Part shown: piece by piece, positions 22,242 through 30,440 of the stretch | How positions within the stretch are numbered: position 1 is the first letter of the stretch | Layout: each line of letters begins with the position of its first letter | Source: Castellaniella sp036379515 | GTDB taxonomy: Bacteria > Pseudomonadota > Gammaproteobacteria > Burkholderiales > Burkholderiaceae_B | Direction: 5' to 3' | DNA length: 64,000 nucleotides | Assembly: GCF_036379515.1 (NCBI RefSeq) | Contig: NZ_DASVGN010000032.1 | Coordinates: forward strand, 1-64,000 | Position numbers and translations under genes: made by a program | Notes under the pieces: generated by a model | Told to the model about the DNA's origin: nothing | Database searches by the model: none | Seen by the model: only the letters and a program-made list of their open reading frames with translations

Positions 22242-23516
22242 TCAGGCTGTTTGAGCGGCGCGGGCTCGGGTGCGTGCGCTGGCTGCGGCGAGTACGAAGG
22301 TTGCAAGCAAGGTAGGAAGGGCGCTGCCGTATTGGGGAGCCCATTGAGCGAGCGCCTGGTAGAGGGCGATGCCCAGCACCCACAGCAAGGCTGGGGCCAG
22401 GTAGATTGCGCGTGGCGGTTCGGAAAGGCGGGAAGGGTGAGCCGCGACGGAGCCCAGGATGACACCGAAGAGGGGCACGAACACGGAGCTCAGGGTGAGC
22501 AGAAACGGTTCCAGACTGTGCATCGGCAAGATCATGGCGAAGACGATGGAGGCAATCGCCAATAGCGTGCTCCAGGTTTTGACGCTGAAGCGTGGCAACA
22601 GGCTTTGCGAGCACACAGACCCGGAGTACAAGTCGCCATAGGTATTGTCCAGTTCATCGATCAGGATGAGGCCCAGGGCAAGCAGACCGCCCTGTGCCAG
22701 CAGCAGCGCGCTCACCATGTCGACGTTGGGTCCTGTCACTGTAATGACCAGCACACCCAGGGCGTAGCACCAGATGTTCGCAATGGTGTATCCCAGCCAG
22801 GTGCCGCTGAACGCGCTGCGTGCGTTCGTGCCGTGGCGCGCGTAGTCGGCCACCAGCGGGAGCCAGGATACCGGCATGGCAATGACCAGATCCAGGGCCT
22901 GGAAGGTATTCATGCTGCCGTCACCGGCCCGTTGCCAGAGCGTTTGCAGGCCTTGGGCATCCAGCTTGAAGCCGAATTGGACGCTCAACCAGAGCAGCGA
23001 CAGCACCACCAGCGGCAAGCCGACGCGGCTTACGATTCGGCGTACCAGCTTCACCATGGAGCCTCGCAGCAGCGCCAGGACGAGCAGGCCCCAGAAGAGT
23101 GTGGGGAGGATGAGGCCCGTATCGACGCCGAATGCCTGTCGGCCGATGGCACGGGTACCATCGCGCATGATGACGATCTCGAAGGTAGCCCAGCCCAGGA
23201 GCTGAATGACGTTGAGCAGAACGGGCAGGCGTGCGAAGCGTTGTCCGTAGACCGCGTGGATGATCCCCGCGCTGGAGAGGCCGCTGTCGCAACCCAGGCG
23301 GGCTACCCAGGCGAGCAGTCCGGCGCCAATGATGGAACCGACGACGACGGCCGCCAGTGCGTCGCGTGTTCCCAATGCAGGGACCAGATAGGCGCCCACC
23401 TGCATGACCAGCAGACCGACACCGAGGCTGAACCAGAGTGCGGTGTGGTCGCGCCATCCAAAAACGCGTTCGGATGCTGCGATGGAATCGGGAGATTGTG
23501 AAATGGAAGATGCCAT
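22242..23516 (-). CDS. cytX: Hydroxymethylpyrimidine permease CytX (NCS1 family)
   Basis: The 424-residue protein has about twelve membrane helices and NCS1 features (WFSLGVGLLVMQVGAYLVPAL near the start, DYARHGTNARSAFSGTWLGY in the middle). A TPP riboswitch stands directly upstream, which identifies it as the thiamin-precursor (HMP) transporter CytX rather than a cytosine permease. It should import the pyrimidine moiety for thiamin synthesis and be switched off when TPP is plentiful. Confidence 0.88.
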   Translation of the reverse strand: MASSISQSPDSIAASERVFGWRDHTALWFSLGVGLLVMQVGAYLVPALGTRDALAAVVVGSIIGAGLLAWVARLGCDSGLSSAGIIHAVYGQRFARLPVLLNVIQLLGWATFEIVIMRDGTRAIGRQAFGVDTGLILPTLFWGLLVLALLRGSMVKLVRRIVSRVGLPLVVLSLLWLSVQFGFKLDAQGLQTLWQRAGDGSMNTFQALDLVIAMPVSWLPLVADYARHGTNARSAFSGTWLGYTIANIWCYALGVLVITVTGPNVDMVSALLLAQGGLLALGLILIDELDNTYGDLYSGSVCSQSLLPRFSVKTWSTLLAIASIVFAMILPMHSLEPFLLTLSSVFVPLFGVILGSVAAHPSRLSEPPRAIYLAPALLWVLGIALYQALAQWAPQYGSALPTLLATFVLAAASARTRARAAQTA

Positions 23517-23579
23517 GATGCGCCTGTCAAAAAAGCCAGGGAAGCAGGCGCATGCGACGGAAAGAGTCGCTGTGGCGAG

Positions 23580-23672
23580 CTGCTTTCCTGCGCGAGGATG
23601 ATCTCAATCAGGTTCGAAGGGACTGTCTCAGCCGCCGGCGGGAAACCCGGGCGACACCCCTAGCGATGCTCG
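23580..23672 (-). ncRNA. TPP riboswitch (THI element)
   Basis: Read on the minus strand, the leader contains the conserved blocks TAGGGGTG, GGCTGAGACAG, GAACCTGATTGAGATCATCC and CGCGCAGGAAAGC in the order and spacing of the thiamin-pyrophosphate aptamer. It ends about 65 nt before the cytX ATG. Exact ends are approximate. TPP binding would repress cytX, probably by blocking translation or by termination in the 60-nt segment that follows. Confidence 0.92.
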
Positions 23673-23729
23673 TTTGGTGAAACGAAGCCATTTTAGGGTT
23701 TGCTCGCTTTTTCGGCAAGAGGAGGACTG

Positions 23730-24515
23730 TCAGGTGAGAGACTGAGGCAAGGCTGTCTGATTTTCCAGCAGGGTGCTCAGCCGTTCTTCGAGCATGCATG
23801 CAAAGTGCGAGCGCTCAGAGGTGGGGCACTCGTGGTGCAGGGAAGCAACTTTATTGGCGTCGTAGCGTCGGCCGGAGGCCAAGGCGGCCTCGAGTCGATT
23901 GGCCTGAGCCGTCAGGGCTCGGGTGTCGCATTGCGCGAGAATCAGGGCGTGTACCAACCCGATCTGCGCGTCGGGGTCGCCTCCTGGCGCACGCCGCCAG
24001 ACTTGCGCGGTCCCCGCGACTTTTCGGATGGGGTTGAGCAGAGCAAGGTTGTATCGGCCATCACAGAACGAACCTTCCACAGCTTGCGCACGCGTGTCGA
24101 TGTGGAAGGTGCGCAAGGCTGCCTGAATGATCTGGCACAGATGCGCGTAGAGGGCGTTGGCGTAGTCCAGAGGTCGACCGCAGAAGCGCTGGGCGAGGCT
24201 CAGGTTGAGGATGCCCGGGCCTTGAGGCACGACACCGCCGCCCGACTGCCGCACGTGGACAGGCCAGCCTTCCTGCTCGAACCGGGCTTGCATCTCCAAG
24301 AAGCCGGGGCGGGTCCTGTAGGTTCGCGGCACGACCAGCCCTGGTGGGGCTTGCCACAGGCAGCAGATCGGCCCGCTGGCCGCCAGCGTCAGGAGCGGCT
24401 CGTCTGCCAGAGGGCCTCGCACGAGGTCGGGGGGCTGGGGCAACAAGCGGTATGACGCAGTAAGGGCTGGCACGTGGATCTCAGGACAGTTGTGTTGCCG
24501 AAAATGTCTCTTCAT
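23730..24515 (-). CDS. Lipoate-protein-ligase-like (LplA/BPL fold) protein
   Basis: A 261-residue protein has the BPL/LplA/LipB fold signature: (R)QSGGGVVPQGPGILNLSL at about 94-112 and RKVAGTAQ (about 183-190) with the lysine used for lipoyl-AMP. It probably transfers lipoate or octanoate to carrier domains, though members of this group include proteins of unknown activity. Start ATG 24515 overlaps the TM2 gene by 35 bp. A GTG at 24473, just beyond that stop, is an alternative. It is immediately upstream of the TPP riboswitch and cytX. Confidence 0.75.
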   Translation of the reverse strand: MKRHFRQHNCPEIHVPALTASYRLLPQPPDLVRGPLADEPLLTLAASGPICCLWQAPPGLVVPRTYRTRPGFLEMQARFEQEGWPVHVRQSGGGVVPQGPGILNLSLAQRFCGRPLDYANALYAHLCQIIQAALRTFHIDTRAQAVEGSFCDGRYNLALLNPIRKVAGTAQVWRRAPGGDPDAQIGLVHALILAQCDTRALTAQANRLEAALASGRRYDANKVASLHHECPTSERSHFACMLEERLSTLLENQTALPQSLT

Positions 24516-24951
24516 CCATGAAAAGGTAGCGAATGGCGTCGATCAAGCCGATCAGGGCTGCCAGCGGTACGAAGGCCCAGGCAATGATCAGCACGACGAT
24601 TCCCCAGCCGAGCTGCCCCAGATAGAAACGGTGGATGCCGAGCCAGCCCAGGAAAAGGGCCAGCAGGATGGCGATGCGACGTTGGGTGGCTGGTTGCCCC
24701 AGTCCGTTGCGTTGCGCGCGCAAGATCCACAGGCTGGCTGGGACGGTCAGGGCGACCGCCAGCACGACCTTGCCGATGTGGGCGTGCAGATAGGCCGAGA
24801 GAAAACCGAACAGCTCACCAAAGTTCTGGATCAGTACGCCGGTGACTGATGAGATCCAGGCGAAAAGATCATGGAATGCCGCTTCTCCGAAGCTCAGCGC
24901 AAGCAGGATCACCAGAAAGATTGCGACGATCAGGATCAGGTTCTTCAGCAT
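24481..24951 (-). CDS. TM2-domain membrane protein
   Basis: This 156-residue protein has an N-terminal span (LILIVAIFLVILLALSF), a middle span, and a C-terminal TM2 domain (FLGWLGIHRFYLGQLGWGI ... ALIGLIDAIRYLFM). TM2 proteins are small and widespread in membranes with no general function assigned. It overlaps the lipoate-ligase-like gene, so the two probably share a transcript. Confidence 0.85.
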   Translation of the reverse strand: MLKNLILIVAIFLVILLALSFGEAAFHDLFAWISSVTGVLIQNFGELFGFLSAYLHAHIGKVVLAVALTVPASLWILRAQRNGLGQPATQRRIAILLALFLGWLGIHRFYLGQLGWGIVVLIIAWAFVPLAALIGLIDAIRYLFMDEETFSATQLS

Positions 24952-25043
24952 GGATGCTCCGCAGATACGCCCGCCGACGTGAGGTCGGCGCGTGGTTCCA
25001 TTCTATCGGGTGGCTGGTGCAAGCGGTTTCGTCATGCTGCGTT

Positions 25044-26537
25044 TCAGCGTGTGCAGGCTTGTCGAACGGCGTGATCCCACGCTGCCAGGCGCTGTGCCGC
25101 CTCGTCGCGCGAAAGAGCCGGATCGAACTGGCGTTCGACGCGCCAGAGCGATTCCAGTTCGCTGACATCGGCATAGACGCCTGTCTGCAGGCCCGCCAGC
25201 AACGCGGCGCCGAGCGCCGTGGTTTCGACCATGGTGGGCCGCAAGATCGGGATTCCCAACAAGTCGGCCTGGAATTGCATCAGCAAGTCGTTGACGCAGG
25301 CACCTCCGTCGACGCGGAGATCGGCCAAGGGGTTTGCACCGGCCGCTTGAGCGTCGCGGCTCATGGCGAGCAGCAGAGCTGCGCTCTGGTAGGCAATGCT
25401 TTCGAGTGCGGCACGTGCGATGTGGGCGATGGTACTGCCTCGAGTGAGGCCGGTAATGGTGCCCCGTGCCTGAGGGTCCCAGATGGGGGCGCCTAGCCCG
25501 GTAAATGCGGGGACGAAAAACACCCCTCCGGAATCGGGTACGCTGCTGGCGAGGGCCTCGATGTCACTGCTGTGGACAAAGGCCCGCAGACCATCGCGCA
25601 GCCACTGCACCACGGCGCCACCGACGAAGACGCTGCCTTCCAGGGCGTAGGCGGGATTCGTGTCCGTTTGCGCGGCGCTCGTCGTGAGCAAGCCGTTGTT
25701 CGACGTATGAAATTGGTCACCCGTGTGCATCAGCATGAAGCAGCCTGTGCCATAGGTGTTCTTGGCCATTCCAGGGTGAAAGCACGCCTGGCCGAATAAT
25801 GCGCTTTGCTGGTCGCCCGCCACCCCGCCGATGGCGATCGAGTGTCCCAGCAAGGCCTCCGCCGTGCGCCCGAAGTCAGCCGAGGAGCACAGGATTTCAG
25901 GCATCATCGCGCGTGGGATTTCGAATGCGTCGAGCAGTTCTGAGTCCCAGGTGTTGCGGTGCACGTCCATGAGCATGGTGCGCGACGCATTGCTCACGTC
26001 TGTCACGTGTCTGTGCCCTCGCGTGAGCTGCCAGACCAGCCAGCAATCCACCGTGCCAAACAGAAGATCTCCTGCCTCGGCGCCTTGGCGAGCTCCGGGG
26101 ACGTGATCGAGAATCCATTTCAGCTTGGTCGCCGAAAAATATGCGTCGATACGCAGGCCCGTACGGTCCAGGATCATGGGCTCCAGTCCCTGTTCACGCA
26201 GGGCGGTGCAGGTGGGTTCCGCGCGCCTGTCCTGCCAGACGATGGCAGGGTGAACAGGCTCGCCGCTGTGTCGGTCCCATACGATCGTGGTTTCGCGCTG
26301 GTTGGTGATGCCCAGAGCCTGAATGTCGCGGGCCGACACGCGCGCCCGTTGGAGCGCCTCCTTGATGGTGTCGCGCTGCGTGTGCCAGATTTCCATCGGG
26401 TCATGCTCGACCCAGCCTGGCTGGGGATAGTATTGAGTCAGTTCGCGTTGCGCCAGCCCCACGATGCGCCCCAGCCTGTCGAACACGATGCTGCGAGTGC
26501 TGGAGGTGCCCTGGTCCAGGGCGAGCAGGTAGGTCAT
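25044..26537 (-). CDS. glpK: Glycerol kinase
   Basis: The 497-residue FGGY-family kinase begins MTYLLALDQGTSSTRSIVFD and has the glycerol kinase blocks TNQRETTIVWDR, DQQSALFGQACFHPGMAKNTYGTGCF and LRVDGGACVNDLLMQFQAD. It phosphorylates glycerol to sn-glycerol 3-phosphate. ATG 26537 with GGGAGCC upstream is the family start; an in-frame extension to 26597 is rejected. It is divergent from glpD, which uses its product. No glycerol facilitator gene lies beside it. Confidence 0.97.
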   Translation of the reverse strand: MTYLLALDQGTSSTRSIVFDRLGRIVGLAQRELTQYYPQPGWVEHDPMEIWHTQRDTIKEALQRARVSARDIQALGITNQRETTIVWDRHSGEPVHPAIVWQDRRAEPTCTALREQGLEPMILDRTGLRIDAYFSATKLKWILDHVPGARQGAEAGDLLFGTVDCWLVWQLTRGHRHVTDVSNASRTMLMDVHRNTWDSELLDAFEIPRAMMPEILCSSADFGRTAEALLGHSIAIGGVAGDQQSALFGQACFHPGMAKNTYGTGCFMLMHTGDQFHTSNNGLLTTSAAQTDTNPAYALEGSVFVGGAVVQWLRDGLRAFVHSSDIEALASSVPDSGGVFFVPAFTGLGAPIWDPQARGTITGLTRGSTIAHIARAALESIAYQSAALLLAMSRDAQAAGANPLADLRVDGGACVNDLLMQFQADLLGIPILRPTMVETTALGAALLAGLQTGVYADVSELESLWRVERQFDPALSRDEAAQRLAAWDHAVRQACTR

Positions 26538-26565
26538 GGTGGCTCCCAGGTTCTGTAAGCGAATA

Positions 26566-26599
26566 GAATGCCGGAAAAGTTCCCGCTGTGGGGGCATTC
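26566..26599. promoter_or_regulatory. Inverted repeat between divergent glpK and glpD
   Basis: GAATGCC (26566-26572) and GGCATTC (26593-26599) form a perfect 7-bp inverted repeat spaced by 20 bp, in the 75-bp gap between the two starts. It is a candidate operator for a common regulator such as GlpR. Binding is inferred. Confidence 0.5.
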
Positions 26600-26612
26600 A
26601 TAGTGCCGGAAA

Positions 26613-28214
26613 ATGAATCAGTCTGCCTTGCCACCTCTTTCTACCGACCGTTCACGGCTATTGGCCGATTTGCGCGCATTGCAGATGGTGGACGTCATCG
26701 TGGTTGGCGGGGGGGCCAGTGGTTTGGGGGTGGCGCTCGACGCGCGCTTGCGTGGCCTGTCGGTGCTTTTGTTGGAGTCCAATGATTTTGCCGGCGGAAC
26801 CTCCTCACGTGCCACCAAATTGGTACACGGGGGCGTGCGGTATCTGGCGCAGGGCGACATTGGCCTGGTCCGTGAAGCGCTCCATGAACGTCAGGCGTTG
26901 TTGGCCAATGCGCCCCATCTGGCGCAGCCGCTCGCCTTCGTCATGCCCGCATACCGAGTCTGGGAGGCGCCGTTCTATGGCACCGGGCTGAAACTCTACG
27001 ATGTCCTGGCGGGCAAGGCCAGCCTGGGGCCAACCCGCTGGTTGGGACGCTCGGGAGTGCGGGATCATCTGCCCGGCATCAATACCAAGGGCTTGTTCGG
27101 TGGCGTGCGCTATTGGGATGGTCAGTTCGATGATGCGCGGCTGGCGCTGACGCTTGCGCGTACGGCGGTAGCTCAGGGGGCCTTGGTCGCCAATTACTGC
27201 GCTGTGACCGAAGTGCTGCACGCGCAAGGGCGGGTGTGTGGCGTGCGCTGGCGCGACACCCTGGACGCGGGAGCGACCGGAGGCGAAGTGCGTGCACGTT
27301 GTGTCATCAATGCTGCCGGGGTCTGGGTGGACGATATTCGTCAGATGGATGATCAGGCAGCCGGCAGGCCGACTCGCCCCATGGTGGCCCCAAGTCAAGG
27401 CGTGCATCTGGTGGTGGACCGGTCTTTTTTGCCGGCGCAAGAGGCGCTGCTCGTGCCGCACACGCGGGATGGCCGTGTGTTGTTCGCGGTCCCCTGGCTG
27501 GGGCACGTCATTTTGGGCACGACCGATACGCCGCGCCACGATGCAGTACGTGAACCACAGGCCTTGCCTGAAGAAGTTTCCTTCATTCTGACCGAGGCGG
27601 CGCGTGTGCTCGCGCGCGCTCCACGTCGTGAAGATGTGCTCAGTCTCTGGGTCGGCCTGCGGCCGTTGGTCCGGCCTTCAGATGACGATGACGACACCAA
27701 GACCATCAGTCGCGAGCACACAGTGCGCGTGAGCCCCGCAGGGCTCGTCACCGTCACAGGAGGCAAGTGGACCACCTACAGGGCCATGGCCGAAGACGTG
27801 TTGCAACGCTGCGTTCGGGCCAATCTGCTCGACGCGTTGCCGCCGTCCCGCACGTGGCGGTTTCCGCTAGTGGGAGCTCCGGCTGCCGGAGCGGCACGAA
27901 CGCCGCTCACGGCACCGCCTGGGATACAGGCTTATGGGACCGAGGGGGCCTATGTCGAGACTTTGCCTGGCGCCCGCGATAACTTGGCGCTCGGCCTGAC
28001 ACAGGCCATGGTGCGTTTTGCCGTTCGCCACGAATACGCGCGCACGGTAGAAGACGTACTGGCGCGCCGCCACCGCATGTTGTTCCTGAATGCCGCACAG
28101 GCGATCGCTCAGGCGCCAGTTGTGGCAAAAATCCTACAAGAAGAGCTGGGAACTGACGGTGATCTGAATGGGTTTTTAGCCCTGGCGAAGCACTATCGCA
28201 CAGTTCCCGGTTAA
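26613..28214 (+). CDS. glpD: Aerobic glycerol-3-phosphate dehydrogenase
   Basis: The 533-residue FAD-dependent enzyme has the dinucleotide motif VIVVGGGASGLGVALDA at about 28-44, the GlpD block GGTSSRATKLVHGGVRYL and the C-terminal GGKWTTYRAMAEDV. It oxidises glycerol 3-phosphate to dihydroxyacetone phosphate at the membrane and passes electrons to quinone. A run of Asp (DDDDD, about 353) is an unusual insertion. It is divergent from glpK, and a hairpin follows the stop. Confidence 0.96.
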   Translation: MNQSALPPLSTDRSRLLADLRALQMVDVIVVGGGASGLGVALDARLRGLSVLLLESNDFAGGTSSRATKLVHGGVRYLAQGDIGLVREALHERQALLANAPHLAQPLAFVMPAYRVWEAPFYGTGLKLYDVLAGKASLGPTRWLGRSGVRDHLPGINTKGLFGGVRYWDGQFDDARLALTLARTAVAQGALVANYCAVTEVLHAQGRVCGVRWRDTLDAGATGGEVRARCVINAAGVWVDDIRQMDDQAAGRPTRPMVAPSQGVHLVVDRSFLPAQEALLVPHTRDGRVLFAVPWLGHVILGTTDTPRHDAVREPQALPEEVSFILTEAARVLARAPRREDVLSLWVGLRPLVRPSDDDDDTKTISREHTVRVSPAGLVTVTGGKWTTYRAMAEDVLQRCVRANLLDALPPSRTWRFPLVGAPAAGAARTPLTAPPGIQAYGTEGAYVETLPGARDNLALGLTQAMVRFAVRHEYARTVEDVLARRHRMLFLNAAQAIAQAPVVAKILQEELGTDGDLNGFLALAKHYRTVPG

Positions 28215-28560
28215 AGTCGCTGCCGAAGCGCACTCCCCTGATAGAGGCTTGAGTCTTCAGGGTTTGGGCCGTGTGATCTGCGGTTTCAGCGTCTTAGGCT
28301 TTTCTGAATTTGACATTGATATAAGTCACTGTTACTTACACCATTGTCCATGTTCATGTCTGAAGTAACAGCGTAAAACAAGAATTCTCGCGATATACTC
28401 TCATAGTCGTTGCAAAGTTTGCATAGAAATGTATTTATTTATGCAAATTGTGAATATAATGACAATTCTGTTGTAACAATAATATTCACTATCCATACGG
28501 CAGATGGCTCTGTTTGCGGCTCGCCCATCCCCCGCTAAAAACGATTTGCGAGAGGTTCTC
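28215..28560. promoter_or_regulatory. AT-rich flhDC regulatory region
   Basis: This 346-bp gap has no plausible gene. It contains a TTGACA at 28310, a perfect inverted repeat CTGTTACTT/AAGTAACAG (28329-28337, 28363-28371), TGCAAA-type half-sites at 28411, 28418 and 28441, and GTGAATAT/ATATTCAC (28450-28457, 28482-28489). A perfect -10 TATAAT at 28455-28460 lacks a good -35, hinting at an activator-dependent promoter. The leader to the flhD ATG would be about 94 nt. Base composition is much more AT-rich than its surroundings. Confidence 0.65.
28236..28265 (+). terminator. Probable glpD terminator hairpin
   Basis: CCCTGA (28236-28241) pairs with TCAGGG (28257-28262) around an inner short stem (AGGC/GTCT with one wobble) and a 3-nt bulge. 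A short TTT follows. The weak T tract makes it a moderate candidate. Confidence 0.4.
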
Positions 28561-28887
28561 ATGTCCCTGTCACACCCCGATTCAGCTTTGCTGAATGATA
28601 TTCGCGAAGTGAATTTGTCGTATCTGATGCTTGCTCAGCGCTTGCTGCGCGAGAACCTGGCGGCAGGGATGTTCAGGCTGGGTTTCGACGCCGACGTGGC
28701 AGAAATCCTCATGGGCCTGTCGCCGGCGCAGATCGTAAAGCTTGCAGGGTCAAATTCTGTGCTCTGCGCCTTCCGGCTGAACGATGCGCAACTGCTGACG
28801 TCTCTGACGCACGATGTGCTGGGTGGGGTGCTTCAGCAGGCTCATTCCACGATCCTGATGGCCCGACGTGAATCCGTGAGTGCCTGA
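28561..28887 (+). CDS. flhD: Flagellar master activator subunit FlhD
   Basis: This 108-residue protein has the FlhD fold markers IREVNLSYLMLAQRLLREN and LAGSNSVLCAFRLND, including the Cys (C69) that bridges dimers in the enteric protein. With FlhC it forms the FlhD4C2 complex that activates class-2 flagellar promoters. ATG 28561 follows GAGAGG. An in-frame start 57 nt upstream is not preferred. It stands 5 nt before flhC in one operon. Confidence 0.96.
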   Translation: MSLSHPDSALLNDIREVNLSYLMLAQRLLRENLAAGMFRLGFDADVAEILMGLSPAQIVKLAGSNSVLCAFRLNDAQLLTSLTHDVLGGVLQQAHSTILMARRESVSA

Positions 28888-28892
28888 AGCCC

Positions 28893-29456
28893 ATGAGCAC
28901 CAAAAGCGTATCCCTCGAAGCCGACGATATCCTGTTGGCGACGGACATGGTCCGATTAGGGGCAAGGCTGCAGGTGCTGCAGGCCGAGACATCCCTGAGC
29001 TACGATCGTCTGGCACGTCTTTACCGCGAAATTCGCGGCGTGTCGCCTCCCAAAGGCATGCTGCCTTTTTCGGTCGACTGGTTCATGACGTGGTTGCCGA
29101 ACATTCATTCCAGCCTGTTCTACAGCATCTACCGATACATGGATACGTTCACGCCCGCCAAGAAGGCGCGGGCGCTGGTCGAAGCCTATCGTCTGTATCT
29201 TGAGCAATCCTCCGTGGGGTTGCCGCCGGGTGACTCCCCGTCCGAGCCGGTACTGAGCTTCACCCGGGCCTGGATGTTGCTGCGCTTCTTCGATGGCGGG
29301 CTGGTTCAGCTGGTGCGCTGTGAGCAATGCGGCGGGCAGTTTGTGGCGCACGCCCACTCTCTCGAGGCCGGCTTTGTGTGTGCAATCTGCAAGCCGCCAC
29401 CCAGGGCCGGCAAGACACGGTCGCAACGCAAGGCAAGTCACGCCGTCCATTCGTAG
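28893..29456 (+). CDS. flhC: Flagellar master activator subunit FlhC
   Basis: The 187-residue protein carries the FlhC zinc site (C143, C146, C163, C166 in VRCEQCGGQF ... FVCAIC) and the family core (LPFSVDWFMTWLPNIHSSLF). It is the DNA-contacting partner of FlhD. The C-terminal tail is basic (KTRSQRKASHAVHS). It is followed by a terminator-like hairpin before motA. Confidence 0.96.
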   Translation: MSTKSVSLEADDILLATDMVRLGARLQVLQAETSLSYDRLARLYREIRGVSPPKGMLPFSVDWFMTWLPNIHSSLFYSIYRYMDTFTPAKKARALVEAYRLYLEQSSVGLPPGDSPSEPVLSFTRAWMLLRFFDGGLVQLVRCEQCGGQFVAHAHSLEAGFVCAICKPPPRAGKTRSQRKASHAVHS

Positions 29457-29482
29457 GCAGGTAGAACGCCGATCTGTACACA

Positions 29483-29508
29483 AAAAACCCTGTTGAGCCA
29501 GGTTTTTA
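29483..29508 (+). terminator. Terminator-like hairpin between flhC and motA
   Basis: AAAAAACCCTG and CAGGTTTTTA form an A-rich/T-rich stem with a one-base bulge around TTGAGC, ending in TTTTT. It could end flhDC transcripts or attenuate read-through into motA, and by symmetry may also work on the other strand. Confidence 0.6.
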
Positions 29509-29561
29509 GTGAGGCAGAAACGGGCGATGATTAGCGACAATTGTTTCAATGGGGCGGGTGC

Positions 29562-30431
29562 GTGTTCATCATCCTGGGTTATTTAGTCGTTATCGCTTCA
29601 ATCCTCATCAGCTACACGGCGGTGGGGGGGCACTTGGGCGCGCTGTACCAACCGTTCGAGTTCCTGCTGATTGGTGGTGCAGCACTGGGTGCGTATATAG
29701 GCGGCAGCAACAGCTCTTCCATCAAGCTGCTGTTGCAGGCGGTGCCCAAGACCTTCAAGCGCAACCCATATGGCAAGCCGCTTTACATGCAGCTGCTGGC
29801 CCTCATGTACACGATGCTGAACAAGGCGCGTCGTGACGGCCTGATGTCCATCGAGGCCGACATCGAAGATCCGTCTGCCAGTGCCATCTTCGGGCAGTAC
29901 CCGCAGGTACAGAAGGACGCGAAGCTCATGGAGTTCCTGACCGATTACCTGCGCATCATGATCAGCGGCAACATGAATTCGTTCGAAATCGAAACGCTGA
30001 TGGATCAGGAAATCGAGGCGCTGCACAACGAACACAACACGCCGATCAATGCCGTCCGGGCGGTGGCCGATGGCCTGCCTGCGTTCGGTATCGTGGCAGC
30101 CGTGCTCGGGGTGGTCAAGGCGCTGGCTGCGGTGGACCAGCCACCGGCTGTGTTGGCCCACCTGATTTCCGAAGCCATGGTCGGAACGTTTCTGGGTATT
30201 TTGCTCTCCTACGGTTTCGTGGCGCCGTTTGCCTCGTCCGTAGAGCGCCAGTCGGTGGCGGCGATCAAGGTGCTGGAGTGCATCAAGGTGACCTTGTTGG
30301 CCAGCATGAATGGCTATCCGCCGCCCTTGGCGGTCGAATTCGGACGCAAGGTACTGTTCTCGACCGTCAGGCCTTCGTTTGCCGAGCTCGAAGAGCACGT
30401 GCGGCAGACCAAGGCAGCGGCCAAAGGCTAA
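29562..30431 (+). CDS. motA: Flagellar stator protein MotA
   Basis: The 289-residue protein has four membrane helices and typical MotA blocks (FIILGYLVVIASILISY at the start, GTFLGILLSYGFVAPFA near the end). MotA forms a proton channel with MotB and drives the rotor. GTG 29562, with GGGGCGG just upstream, gives the family N-terminus; a TTG at 29541 would add seven residues. No clear promoter was seen between the hairpin and the start. Confidence 0.96.
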   Translation: MFIILGYLVVIASILISYTAVGGHLGALYQPFEFLLIGGAALGAYIGGSNSSSIKLLLQAVPKTFKRNPYGKPLYMQLLALMYTMLNKARRDGLMSIEADIEDPSASAIFGQYPQVQKDAKLMEFLTDYLRIMISGNMNSFEIETLMDQEIEALHNEHNTPINAVRAVADGLPAFGIVAAVLGVVKALAAVDQPPAVLAHLISEAMVGTFLGILLSYGFVAPFASSVERQSVAAIKVLECIKVTLLASMNGYPPPLAVEFGRKVLFSTVRPSFAELEEHVRQTKAAAKG

Positions 30432-30440
30432 AGGGGCGTC

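Noticed and set aside
28310..28338. TTGACA at 28310 as the -35 of the main flhDC promoter
   Set aside because: No acceptable -10 lies 16-18 bp downstream (TTACTT/TACTTA only), so it was not listed as a promoter.
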